Below, piece after piece: positions 34,473 through 41,655 of a DNA stretch of 64,000 nucleotides. A program made the position numbers and the translations under genes. Source of the DNA: an uncultured Prevotellaceae bacterium (GTDB lineage Bacteria; Bacteroidota; Bacteroidia; Bacteroidales; Bacteroidaceae); NCBI GenBank assembly GCA_900314985.1, contig OMXL01000001.1, positions 62,001-126,000 on the forward strand, in the 5' to 3' direction. Numbering within the stretch: the first letter of the stretch is position 1; every line of letters begins with the position of its first letter. The notes beneath the pieces are model-generated. The model was not told the origin of the DNA. It searched no databases and was given only the letters and a program-made list of their open reading frames with translations.

Positions 34473-35465
34473 TTGAAGATATTAGTGACAGGAGCCAGTG
34501 GGTTCATTGGCTCCTTTATCGTAGAAGAGGCGCTACGTCGTGGTTTCGAGACGTGGGCAGCAGTACGCAAGAGCAGTTCAAGAGCGTTCTTGCAAGACGA
34601 GCGTATCCACTTCATCGAACTGGATTTCTCGTCAGAGACACAGTTAACCCAACAGCTGACAGGACTGCAGTTCGACTACATCGTGCATGCAGCCGGAGTC
34701 ACCAAGTGCTTGGATCCACAGGACTTTCACCGCATTAATACCGAGGGTACACAGCATCTTGTACATGTACTCAAGGCATTGCAGATGCGCATAGAGCGCT
34801 TTGTCTACATCAGCAGCCTCAGCATCATGGGCGACATTCGTGAGCAACAACCTTACGAAGAGATTCGCGAGAGCGATACCCCAAAGCCCAATACCGCCTA
34901 CGGACGTAGTAAGCTGGAGGCTGAGCAGTGGTTGGACACCGTAGAAGATTTGCCTTACGTCATTTTGCGTCCTACTGGCGTCTATGGTCCTCGTGAGCGT
35001 GACTACTTCATGATGGCCAAAAGCATCAAGGCACATACCGACTTTGCCGTTGGTTTCAAACAGCAAGACATCACCTTCGTCTATGTCACCGACGTGGTAC
35101 AGGCCGTTTTCCTGGCCTGCGAAAAGGGAGCGACAGGTCGTCGCTACTTCCTTAGCGATGGAGAGGTATACCAGTCGTCAACGTTCAGCAACCTGATACG
35201 TAAAGAGCTGGGCAATCCCTGGTGGATACGTATTACAGCACCACTATGGCTGTTGCGCGTGGTAACGTTCTGTGGAGAGTATATCGGAAAGATGACGGGC
35301 AAGGTGACAGCACTCAACAACGACAAATATTTCATCATGCGCCAGCGCAACTGGCGCTGCGACATTGAACCGGCACGACGTGAGTTGGGCTACGAGCCAC
35401 AAGTCAAATTAGAGGAAGGTGTAAAACGAAGCATCGAATGGTACAAACAAAACAACTGGCTGTAA
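34473..35465 (+). CDS. NAD(P)-dependent sugar epimerase/dehydratase (SDR family)
   Basis: A 330-residue extended short-chain dehydrogenase. The Rossmann glycine motif is at the N-terminus (KILVTGASGFIGSFI). The catalytic Ser region (FVYISSLSIMG), YGRSKLEAEQW with the catalytic Tyr and Lys, and LRPTGVYGPRERDYF follow. The substrate is unknown; relatives act on nucleotide sugars or on sterol-like compounds. The start is TTG at 34473, because the glycine motif begins at residue 5 and no ATG precedes it. The PAP2 gene overlaps its end by 28 bases, so translation of the two is coupled. Confidence 0.88.
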   Translation: MKILVTGASGFIGSFIVEEALRRGFETWAAVRKSSSRAFLQDERIHFIELDFSSETQLTQQLTGLQFDYIVHAAGVTKCLDPQDFHRINTEGTQHLVHVLKALQMRIERFVYISSLSIMGDIREQQPYEEIRESDTPKPNTAYGRSKLEAEQWLDTVEDLPYVILRPTGVYGPRERDYFMMAKSIKAHTDFAVGFKQQDITFVYVTDVVQAVFLACEKGATGRRYFLSDGEVYQSSTFSNLIRKELGNPWWIRITAPLWLLRVVTFCGEYIGKMTGKVTALNNDKYFIMRQRNWRCDIEPARRELGYEPQVKLEEGVKRSIEWYKQNNWL

Positions 35466-36385
35466 AAGGTTTACTGGCTGCTGAGTGGGTAGGCATGGCA
35501 TACCTGCTATTCACATTGGTCTTCATGGCTTTCGTCTGGACACGTTTGGAAAACGTTTCCGGCATGCTGATATTACGAGGAGAATATGTAGCAGCAACGT
35601 TAGGAGCATGGGCTATCTATCGTTGGCGCCCTTGCAAGTTAACCATGTTTCTACGCGTCATCGTGCAGATGGTTTTCCTGAGTTGGTGGTACCCCGACAC
35701 CTATGAACTAAACCGTGTACTGCCCAATCTCGACCACCTCTTTGCTGGCTGGGAGCAGACGCTCTTTGGCTGTCAGCCATCACTGTTATTCTCACAAGTG
35801 GTACCCTATGGCTGGTTCTCCGAGCTGATGTGCTTGGGTTACGTCAGCTACTTCCCGCTGATGCTGGTCATCTACGTATACTATTTCTTTCAGCGCTATC
35901 AGGAATTCAAGATGGCTACCTTCGTTATCATGTCATCATTCTTTGCCTACTATATCGTCTTCGACCTGTTGCCTGTCACTGGACCACAGTTCTACTACTT
36001 GGCAGTAGGTACTGAGAAGATTGCCGCAGGCATCTTTCCTTACCTGGGCGACTGGTTCTTGACACATAGTGAACGGATGGCGGCACCCGGATGGACGGAT
36101 GGGTTCTTCTACCACTTGCTCGACATTACCCATGATGCCGGTGAGCGTCCCACGGCTGCTTTCCCCAGCAGTCACGTCGGTGTGACTACCGTACTGATGA
36201 TGCTGGCACTACGTACCAAGAGTTGGAAACTGGTAGGAGGCATGCTGCCGTTCTACTTGCTGATGTGTTTTTCTACGGTTTACATCTTTGCGCACTACCT
36301 CATCGATGCCCTTGCAGGACTCGCAACTGGCATAGCCATTTACTACGCACTATGCGCAATATACAAAAAAATGGGACTCCGCTGA
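35438..36385 (+). CDS. PAP2-family membrane phosphatase
   Basis: A 315-residue protein with several membrane spans (for example AYLLFTLVFMAFVWT and LVIYVYYFFQRY). The C-terminal phosphatase motifs are FPSSHVGVTTVLM (motif 2 with its His) and STVYIFAHYLIDALAGLATG (motif 3, His and Asp). The motif 1 Lys/Arg region is less clear. Such enzymes remove phosphate from lipid phosphates such as undecaprenyl pyrophosphate, phosphatidic acid derivatives or lipid A. The substrate cannot be told here. It overlaps the epimerase gene by 28 bases. Its last codons and stop lie inside the hairpin of the antisense small RNA terminator. Confidence 0.87.
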   Translation: MVQTKQLAVKGLLAAEWVGMAYLLFTLVFMAFVWTRLENVSGMLILRGEYVAATLGAWAIYRWRPCKLTMFLRVIVQMVFLSWWYPDTYELNRVLPNLDHLFAGWEQTLFGCQPSLLFSQVVPYGWFSELMCLGYVSYFPLMLVIYVYYFFQRYQEFKMATFVIMSSFFAYYIVFDLLPVTGPQFYYLAVGTEKIAAGIFPYLGDWFLTHSERMAAPGWTDGFFYHLLDITHDAGERPTAAFPSSHVGVTTVLMMLALRTKSWKLVGGMLPFYLLMCFSTVYIFAHYLIDALAGLATGIAIYYALCAIYKKMGLR

Positions 36386-36430
36386 GTCCCTAACCTTTGT
36401 TAACCTTAAATCTAATACTATGAAAAACAC
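36362..36430 (-). ncRNA. Candidate small RNA, antisense to the 3' end of the PAP2 gene
   Basis: A complete small transcription unit on the minus strand. It has a promoter (TTG, 19-base spacer, TATCTTTG at 36442-36435), then about 40 bases of AT-rich sequence including TTAAGGTTAACAAAGG. A perfect 7-bp stem GGGACTC / GAGTCCC with loop AGCG and a run of seven T follows (36365-36390). The predicted RNA is about 65-70 bases long. It has no open frame of note. The first 50 bases read like a sequence I have the impression is common between genes of Bacteroidales, but I cannot check this. The hairpin overlaps the last PAP2 codons. Confidence 0.6.
36365..36390 (-). terminator. Intrinsic terminator of the candidate small RNA
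   Basis: Stem 36373-36379 with 36384-36390 and a T run at 36371-36365 on the minus strand. Confidence 0.8.
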
Positions 36431-36434
36431 GTTG

Positions 36435-36463
36435 CAAAGATACTACATATTTTATAATATGCA
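36435..36463 (-). promoter_or_regulatory. Promoter of the candidate small RNA
   Basis: Minus-strand TTG, a 19-base spacer and TATCTTTG (36442-36435), a full match to the Bacteroidetes promoter pattern with no protein gene downstream. Confidence 0.75.
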
Positions 36464-36545
36464 AGAAAACGGCGCAAGAAAATGGTGTAACACCTACACT
36501 TTCTTGATTTAAATCAAGCATATTGAAAAATATTTAATGGAAAAT

Positions 36546-36576
36546 TTGGTTGTTTAAGAATTATTTACTATCTTTG
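36546..36576 (+). promoter_or_regulatory. greA promoter
   Basis: TTG 36546-36548, a 20-base spacer, TATCTTTG 36569-36576. The predicted leader to greA is about 133 bases. Confidence 0.8.
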
Positions 36577-36604
36577 CAACCGATAACATACATAGCAAAA
36601 AAGG

Positions 36605-36634
36605 ATTTCTCTGACCTATAGGTAGAGAGTGGCA
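36605..36634 (+). repeat. ATTTCTCTGACCT element, copy 3
   Basis: Third copy of the element, here with the dyad CTCT-GACCTATAGGT-AGAG, inside the greA leader. Confidence 0.65.
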
Positions 36635-36637
36635 AGC

Positions 36638-36676
36638 ATTCCGACATAAAGACGAGTCGGGATTCTTTCTTTTTTT
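36638..36676 (+). terminator. Terminator-like hairpin in the greA leader
   Basis: Stem ATTCCGAC / GTCGGGAT (8 bp with one G-U pair) is followed by TTCTTTCTTTTTTTATT. It lies between the greA promoter and greA, so it should attenuate greA or end a short RNA of about 95-100 bases. Confidence 0.7.
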
Positions 36677-36715
36677 ATTAGTAGACTAAAATTGTAAATA
36701 GTTAAATTGTAAATT

Positions 36716-37183
36716 ATGGCATACATGTCACAAGAAGGCTATGACAATCTCATAGCCGAACTGCACCGCTTAGAAGCGGTAGAACGTCCAAAGGCTTCAG
36801 CAGCCATTGCCGAGGCTCGTGAAAAGGGCGACCTGAGTGAGAATAGTGAGTACGACGCAGCCAAAGAGGCACAGGCTCATCTGGAGGACAAGATCAACAA
36901 GTTGAAGGCTACCATTGCTGAGGCCAAGGTTGTTGACACCTCACGTCTGAGCACTGAGTCGGTACAGATACTGACCAAGGTAGAGATGACCAATCTGACC
37001 ACCAATACCAAGATGTCGTACACCATCGTCAGCGAGAATGAGGCTGACCTTCGTGCCGGCAAGATCTCCATTAAGACTCCTATCGCACAGGGTCTGCTGG
37101 GTAAGAAGGTGGGCGACGAGGTAGAAATCACCATTCCTCGTGGCACCATCAAGTTGCGCATTGAGAACATCTCGATAGCGTAA
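36716..37183 (+). CDS. greA: Transcription elongation factor GreA
   Basis: A 155-residue factor that lets stalled RNA polymerase cleave its backtracked transcript. An N-terminal coiled coil (about residues 5-75) carries the GDLSENSEYDAAKEAQ tip with the catalytic acidic residues (Asp and Glu). A C-terminal FKBP-like domain (about 80-155) has PIAQGLLGKKVGDEVEI. It has normal length and all motifs. It has its own promoter and a leader that includes a terminator-like hairpin, a layout that recalls the attenuated greA leader of E. coli. An octamer tract separates it from the HIT gene. Confidence 0.97.
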   Translation: MAYMSQEGYDNLIAELHRLEAVERPKASAAIAEAREKGDLSENSEYDAAKEAQAHLEDKINKLKATIAEAKVVDTSRLSTESVQILTKVEMTNLTTNTKMSYTIVSENEADLRAGKISIKTPIAQGLLGKKVGDEVEITIPRGTIKLRIENISIA

Positions 37184-37184
37184 G

Positions 37185-37224
37185 CACTCGAAGTATCGAA
37201 ACATCGAAATATCGAAACACCGAC
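37185..37224. repeat. Octamer tract (ATCGAA family)
   Basis: CACTCGAA, GTATCGAA, ACATCGAA, ATATCGAA, ACACCGAC: a strict 8-base period, starting one base after the greA stop and ending 4 bases before the HIT start. Confidence 0.85.
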
Positions 37225-37228
37225 AACT

Positions 37229-37624
37229 ATGGACATTTTCAGTAAGATTGCCGCTGGCGAGATTCCCAGCTACAAAGTGGCAGAGAACGACGAGTTCTAT
37301 GCTTTCCTTGATATCAACCCATTGGTAAAAGGTCATACGCTGGTCATTCCACGTCGTGAGGTCGACTACTTCTTCGACATGGAAGATGACGAGTTGGCAC
37401 GCTACCAGCAGTTTGCCAAGCGCGTAGCTACCGCCATTAAGAAGGCCTTCCCCTGCAAGAAGGTTGCTCAGGTAGTACTCGGCTTGGAGGTTGCTCATGC
37501 CCACATCCACCTCATCCCCATGCAGAGTGAGGCCGATGCCGACTTCCGCAAGGAGAAGCTGAAGCTCACCGAAGAGGAGTTCAAGGAGATTGCCGCCAAG
37601 ATTAATGACGCATTCAACGGTTAA
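37229..37624 (+). CDS. HIT family hydrolase
   Basis: A 131-residue histidine-triad protein. It starts IFSKIAAGEIPSYKVAEND, the usual Hint/HinT entry. VKGHTLVIPRREVDYFFD follows, and the active-site triad is in EVAHAHIHLIPM (His-x-His-x-His). HIT proteins hydrolyse nucleoside phosphoramidates such as AMP-lysine. It is probably co-transcribed with greA, as is common in Bacteroidetes. Its stop codon lies in a heptamer tract that also carries the next start codon. Confidence 0.95.
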   Translation: MDIFSKIAAGEIPSYKVAENDEFYAFLDINPLVKGHTLVIPRREVDYFFDMEDDELARYQQFAKRVATAIKKAFPCKKVAQVVLGLEVAHAHIHLIPMQSEADADFRKEKLKLTEEEFKEIAAKINDAFNG

Positions 37625-37651
37625 CGGTTATTGGTTAACGGTTATTGGCTA
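37617..37651. repeat. Heptamer tract joining HIT stop and deacetylase start
   Basis: ACGGTTA, ACGGTTA, TTGGTTA, ACGGTTA, TTGGCTA: five 7-base units. The first two carry the HIT stop codon (37622-37624), and the last base is the A of the deacetylase ATG. Confidence 0.85.
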
Positions 37652-38427
37652 TGATACTACTGAGTTTTGATACGGAAGAGTTTGACGTACCTCGTGAGCA
37701 CGGTGTGGACTACACGCTGCAAGAGGGTATGGCTGTCAGCAAAGAGGGTACCAACCGCATCCTCGACGTACTAAAGGAGAACGGTGTTAAAGCCACCTTC
37801 TTCTGTACGGGCAATTTTGCCGAGCATGCGCCAGAGGTGATGCAGCGCATCATGGACGAGGGTCACGAGGTGGCCTGTCATGGTGTAGACCACTGGCAAC
37901 CCAAGGAGACAGACTTTGCCGTATCTAAGCAAATTGTGGAGCGCGTCACTGGCCGTACGGTCTACGGCTACCGCCAGCCCCGCATGTTTCCCGTCAGCGA
38001 CGAGGAGATTGAGAAAGCCGGTTATCGTTACAACTCGTCACTGAATCCTGCCTTCATTCCGGGTCGTTACATGCACCTGACAGCCCCACGCACCTGGTTT
38101 ATGAAAGGTGGCGTGATGCAGATTCCCGCTTCTGTGACGCCCTGGATACGTTTCCCGTTGTTCTGGCTGTCACTGCACAACCTGCCCGAATGTCTGTACC
38201 ACTGGATGGTACGCCGTACAGTGGGACATGACGGCTACTTTGTTACCTACTTCCATCCCTGGGAGTTTTACGACCTGAAGGAGCATCCTGAGTTTAAGAT
38301 GCCTTTTATCATCAAGAACCATAGTGGTCGACAGATGATGCAGCGCTTAGACCGCCTCATCAAGATGCTCAAGGCCAACGGTCACGAATTTATCACCTAT
38401 ACAGACTTTGTTAACCGACACGCATGA
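37651..38427 (+). CDS. Polysaccharide deacetylase family protein (NodB fold)
   Basis: A 258-residue cytosolic or membrane-associated deacetylase. Metal-binding motifs are LLSFDTEEFDV near the N-terminus (Asp-Thr) and EVACHGVDHWQP (HxxxH). KATFFCTGNFAEHAPEVM, the RQPRMFPVSDE motif and YFHPWEFYDL near the end complete the fold. The ATG at 37651 is preferred to an upstream TTG in the repeat. It overlaps the GT2 gene by 4 bases (ATGA). Next to a polyprenyl-phosphate sugar transferase it could deacetylate a lipid-linked amino sugar, as NaxD and ArnD do in lipid A modification. That substrate is inferred from context. Confidence 0.9.
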   Translation: MILLSFDTEEFDVPREHGVDYTLQEGMAVSKEGTNRILDVLKENGVKATFFCTGNFAEHAPEVMQRIMDEGHEVACHGVDHWQPKETDFAVSKQIVERVTGRTVYGYRQPRMFPVSDEEIEKAGYRYNSSLNPAFIPGRYMHLTAPRTWFMKGGVMQIPASVTPWIRFPLFWLSLHNLPECLYHWMVRRTVGHDGYFVTYFHPWEFYDLKEHPEFKMPFIIKNHSGRQMMQRLDRLIKMLKANGHEFITYTDFVNRHA

Positions 38428-39365
38428 TCAAACTTGCCACCGTATCACCCTGCTATAACGAGGAAGCCGTGCTGCGTCACTCTGTTGAACGACTGACAGC
38501 ACTCTTCGAGAGAATGATTACTGATGGACTCATCACCGCCGACTCGATGATGGTCTTCGTCAACGATGGCAGCAGAGATAATACGTGGCAGATTATCAAA
38601 GAGCTGCATGCTAATAATAAATATGTACGAGGCATCAACCTGTCGCGCAACGTCGGTCACCAGAATGCCATCATGGCAGGTATGATGACTGCGCGCCAAT
38701 GGGCTGACGCTGTCATCACCATCGATGCCGACTTGCAAGACGATATCGAGTGTATCCCGCAGATGGTCAAGAAGTGTGAGGCAGGCAGCGACATCGTCTA
38801 TGGTGTCAAGGTATCACGCCAGGCCGACTCGCTGACCAAGCGCTGGTCGGCACAAGCATTCTACAAGCTACAGTCATCCATGGGCGTGGAGAGTGTCTAC
38901 AACCATGCCGACTTCCGCCTAATGAGTCGTCGTGCCCTTGACATGCTGGCAGAATACAAGGAACACAACCTCTATCTGCGTGGACTGATACCACAGATTG
39001 GGTTGCAGTGCGACACGGTTGACGACACCATCAGCGAACGCTTTGCCGGCAACTCGAAATACACCATCAGCAAGATGCTGTCGCTGGCCATGAACGGTGT
39101 CACCTCGTTCTCTGCCCGTCCACTCTATGCCATCGTCCATATGGGTATAATATTTATTGTCATAGCGCTCTGCATCGCCATCTACGTCATTCACGCCCTG
39201 ATAACAGGCACCGCCGCTCCTGGTTGGTCGTCACTGATACTGAGCATCTGGCTGGTAGGCGGTTTCGTACTGGTGTCCATTGGTATCGTGGGCATCTATA
39301 TCGGCAAAATTTTCACTGAGGTCAAGCACCGTCCGCTGTATCATATCGCAGAAATAATAGAATAA
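38424..39365 (+). CDS. GT2 glycosyltransferase, polyprenyl-phosphate sugar synthase type
   Basis: A 313-residue membrane GT2 enzyme of the DPM1/GtrB/ArnC type. The GT-A domain starts IKLATVSPCYNEEAVLRHS and has VNDGSRDNTW, ITIDADLQDD with the DxD metal site, and a C-terminal pair of membrane helices (IIFIVIALCIAIYVI and ILSIWLVGGFVLVSIGIVGI). Such enzymes move a sugar from a nucleotide donor to undecaprenyl phosphate. It is translationally coupled to the deacetylase and followed after 6 bases by a GT87-type transferase, so the three form a likely pathway: load, deacetylate, transfer. A paralogue lies at 40600-41529 on the other strand. Confidence 0.9.
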   Translation: MIKLATVSPCYNEEAVLRHSVERLTALFERMITDGLITADSMMVFVNDGSRDNTWQIIKELHANNKYVRGINLSRNVGHQNAIMAGMMTARQWADAVITIDADLQDDIECIPQMVKKCEAGSDIVYGVKVSRQADSLTKRWSAQAFYKLQSSMGVESVYNHADFRLMSRRALDMLAEYKEHNLYLRGLIPQIGLQCDTVDDTISERFAGNSKYTISKMLSLAMNGVTSFSARPLYAIVHMGIIFIVIALCIAIYVIHALITGTAAPGWSSLILSIWLVGGFVLVSIGIVGIYIGKIFTEVKHRPLYHIAEIIE

Positions 39366-39371
39366 ATTACT

Positions 39372-40592
39372 ATGTTGTCCAACGTATTCACCACTTGTCG
39401 CGACAAGGTTGCGCAGTTACTATCGAAGCCTTTCTTCCACGACTACCGCACCATCTTCGTGATGTGGGTTGTCATGTGTCTTATCCTGGCTCTTACCAAG
39501 TCGTACAACAGCGACGGCAACTACCGCATCTTCATCGGAGTATGGAACCACACCATTGCTGAGTTGCCACTCTTCGACCACTACCCAGAGGAGTACGACG
39601 ACATGAACCACTACGGTCCATTCTTCGCACTGGTTATTGCACCCTTCGCCTGGATGCAGCGTTATGTCGGCATGTTTTTCTGGATGCTTTTCCTCAGCAT
39701 GTTCCTCTACGCATCGGTACGCAAGTCAGATTTTACCAAATACCAGCAGCTGTTCATCTTCTGGTTCTGTAGCCATGAACTGCTCAACGCCCTGTTCCTG
39801 CAACAGTACAACGTCGCCATCACTGCGGGTGTACTGCTGACCTTCACCATGATAGAGCGACGACAAGACTTCTGGGCGGCATTCTTCATTATGTTAGGCA
39901 CCATGATTAAGCTCTATGGCATTGTGGGGTTGGCATTCTTTTTCTTTTCAAAGAACAAGACCAAGCTATTGCTGTCATGTCTCTTCTGGGGTGTCGTCAT
40001 GTTTGTAGCTCCTATGGCGGTAGCCAGTCCAGAGTATATCATCAGTCAGTATTATGAGTGGTATGTCGCACTCGTTGAGAAGAACGCCGACAACATCAAT
40101 GTGCTGAACGGTAACATGGCAGACTTGTCGACCAATATCTCGCTACTAGGAATGGTACGTCGCACCACACAGATACTGACTTATAGCGACCTGTGGCTCA
40201 TTATCCCAGGCATCATCGCGTTCTGTATACCTTATCTACGAATCAGCCAATATAAGCATGTGGCATTTCGTCAGACACTGCTGGCTTCGGTACTGATGTT
40301 CACCGTCCTGTTCTCTACAGGCTCCGAGAACAGCACCTATATCATTGCCTTTGCGGGTGTGGCACTATGGTACGCCAGTGCCCCGTGGCAGCGTAGCAAA
40401 TGGGATATTGCTCTGATGGTTGTGGTATTCATCATCTCCAGTCTTTCACCTGGTGACCTCTTCCCGAAAGTCATCTACCGTGAGGTCATCCAGCCCTATG
40501 CGCTGAAAGCATTGCCTGTCACCATCGTATGGTTCAAGCTATGCTATGAGATGTACACGCGAGATTATAAACCGTTAACCATTAACCGTTAA
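39372..40592 (+). CDS. GT87-type (DUF2029) integral membrane glycosyltransferase
   Basis: A 406-residue multi-span membrane protein. The first periplasmic loop contains EYDDMNHYGPFFALVIAPFA, with the acidic and His-rich pattern of polyprenol-phosphate-sugar-dependent (GT-C) transferases. About nine to eleven membrane segments follow. The protein ends QPYALKALPVTIVWFKLCYE then MYTRDYK and residues coded by a heptamer tract. The probable role is transfer of the lipid-linked sugar made by the adjacent GT2 onto an envelope acceptor. A clear paralogue lies at 43406-44581. Confidence 0.85.
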   Translation: MLSNVFTTCRDKVAQLLSKPFFHDYRTIFVMWVVMCLILALTKSYNSDGNYRIFIGVWNHTIAELPLFDHYPEEYDDMNHYGPFFALVIAPFAWMQRYVGMFFWMLFLSMFLYASVRKSDFTKYQQLFIFWFCSHELLNALFLQQYNVAITAGVLLTFTMIERRQDFWAAFFIMLGTMIKLYGIVGLAFFFFSKNKTKLLLSCLFWGVVMFVAPMAVASPEYIISQYYEWYVALVEKNADNINVLNGNMADLSTNISLLGMVRRTTQILTYSDLWLIIPGIIAFCIPYLRISQYKHVAFRQTLLASVLMFTVLFSTGSENSTYIIAFAGVALWYASAPWQRSKWDIALMVVVFIISSLSPGDLFPKVIYREVIQPYALKALPVTIVWFKLCYEMYTRDYKPLTINR

Positions 40593-40597
40593 CCGTT
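40570..40597. repeat. Heptamer tract across the GT87 stop codon
   Basis: AACCGTT, AACCATT, AACCGTT, AACCGTT. It codes the last residues (PLTINR) and stop of the GT87 gene, and ends 3 bases from the convergent GT2 stop. Confidence 0.85.
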
Positions 40598-40599
40598 AG

Positions 40600-41529
40600 T
40601 CACACTCCCCCACTCTCGCGGACGATATAGACGGGACGGTTCTTCGTCTCATGGAAGATGCGGCCCAGATATTCACCGATGATGCCTAATGACAGCAGTT
40701 GTACACCGCCTAAGAACAGTATGACGGTCATCAGCGTAGGATAGCCTTGTACGGGGTCACCCCAGATTAGGGTGGTCACCAGCACATAACACATAAAGGC
40801 AAAGGCTACCAGTGATACGACGAGTCCCAATACCGTTGCCAAGCGCAACGGAGCAGTGGTGAACGACGTGATACCATCCATGGCCAGTCCCAACAGGCGA
40901 GAGAAGTTAAACGATGACTCGCCTGCTATGCGGTCGCCTTGTTCAAAGAGCACCTCATGCTTCTTGAAGCCCACCCAACAGTACATACCCTTGGTATAGC
41001 GCTGTGTCTCGCGCAACTGCTTCAGTGCGTCAATACATTTCCTGTCCAACAGACGGAAGTCGCCCACATTTTCTAATATCTCTACCCGTGTGGTTTTCTG
41101 CAACAGATGATAGTAGAGCAGCGTTGTGCGCTTGCGCAGCCAACTCTCCTTGCCGCGCGTGATGCGCTTGGCATAGACATCCTCATAACCTTCCTCCCAG
41201 TATTTCAGCATCTCCGGAATGACGTGTGGCGGATGCTGCAAGTCGGCATCCATAATTACCATACAGTCGCCCGTAGCATAGTCGAAGCCCGCCAGCATCG
41301 CATTCTCCTTACCGAAGTTGCGCGACAAGTCGACATAGCAGATGCGCTCATCATGCTCTCGCAACTGGCGGATGACATTGATGGTATTGTCGCGACTGCC
41401 GTCGTTAACCATCAGCACCTCCCAGGCATAGCTGCTATGGGTGTCCATCAACTCCTTCAATGCCTCATACAAGGCTGGCAATGACGCTTCTTCATTGAAG
41501 CAAGGTACGAGAATAGTTACTTTCTTCAT
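40600..41529 (-). CDS. GT2 glycosyltransferase, polyprenyl-phosphate sugar synthase type (second copy)
   Basis: A 309-residue GT2 enzyme, paralogous in layout to 38424-39365. It starts MKKVTILVPCFNEEASLPAL (start at 41529, since the longer frame crosses the -7 box). It then has VNDGSRDNTI, MIMDADLQHPPHVIPEM with DxD, LLDRKCIDAL, and two C-terminal membrane helices (GLVVSLVAFAFMCYVLV and FLGGVQLLSLGIIGEYLGRI). The probable product is undecaprenyl-phosphate-sugar. It converges with GT87 and is divergent from the phosphoethanolamine transferase gene. Confidence 0.92.
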   Translation of the reverse strand: MKKVTILVPCFNEEASLPALYEALKELMDTHSSYAWEVLMVNDGSRDNTINVIRQLREHDERICYVDLSRNFGKENAMLAGFDYATGDCMVIMDADLQHPPHVIPEMLKYWEEGYEDVYAKRITRGKESWLRKRTTLLYYHLLQKTTRVEILENVGDFRLLDRKCIDALKQLRETQRYTKGMYCWVGFKKHEVLFEQGDRIAGESSFNFSRLLGLAMDGITSFTTAPLRLATVLGLVVSLVAFAFMCYVLVTTLIWGDPVQGYPTLMTVILFLGGVQLLSLGIIGEYLGRIFHETKNRPVYIVRESGGV

Positions 41530-41555
41530 CTTACGTTTCACGGATAAATATGCTG

Positions 41556-41563
41556 CAAAGGTA
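41556..41563 (-). promoter_or_regulatory. -7 box of the second GT2 gene
   Basis: Minus-strand TACCTTTG, 26 bases before the ATG. Confidence 0.75.
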
Positions 41564-41626
41564 GACATTTTCTTTGTAATGCGACACTTTTTGACAAAAA
41601 TATAAGGTGATAACGTATAAAATTCG

Positions 41627-41634
41627 TATTTTTG
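41627..41634 (+). promoter_or_regulatory. -7 box of the phosphoethanolamine transferase gene
   Basis: TATTTTTG, 21 bases before the ATG at 41656. It is divergent from the GT2 box at 41556. Confidence 0.65.
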
Positions 41635-41655
41635 CACCCCCATAGCACACAAAGC

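Noticed and set aside
35549..35561. GGAAAACGTTTCC palindrome resembling a LacI-type operator
   Set aside because: It lies inside the PAP2 coding region, differs from the pectin-locus sites, and has no promoter next to it.
36421..36513. Plus-strand 30-residue frame starting MKNTLQRYYIF
   Set aside because: It is antisense to the promoter and start of the candidate small RNA. Low complexity and no plus-strand promoter nearby.
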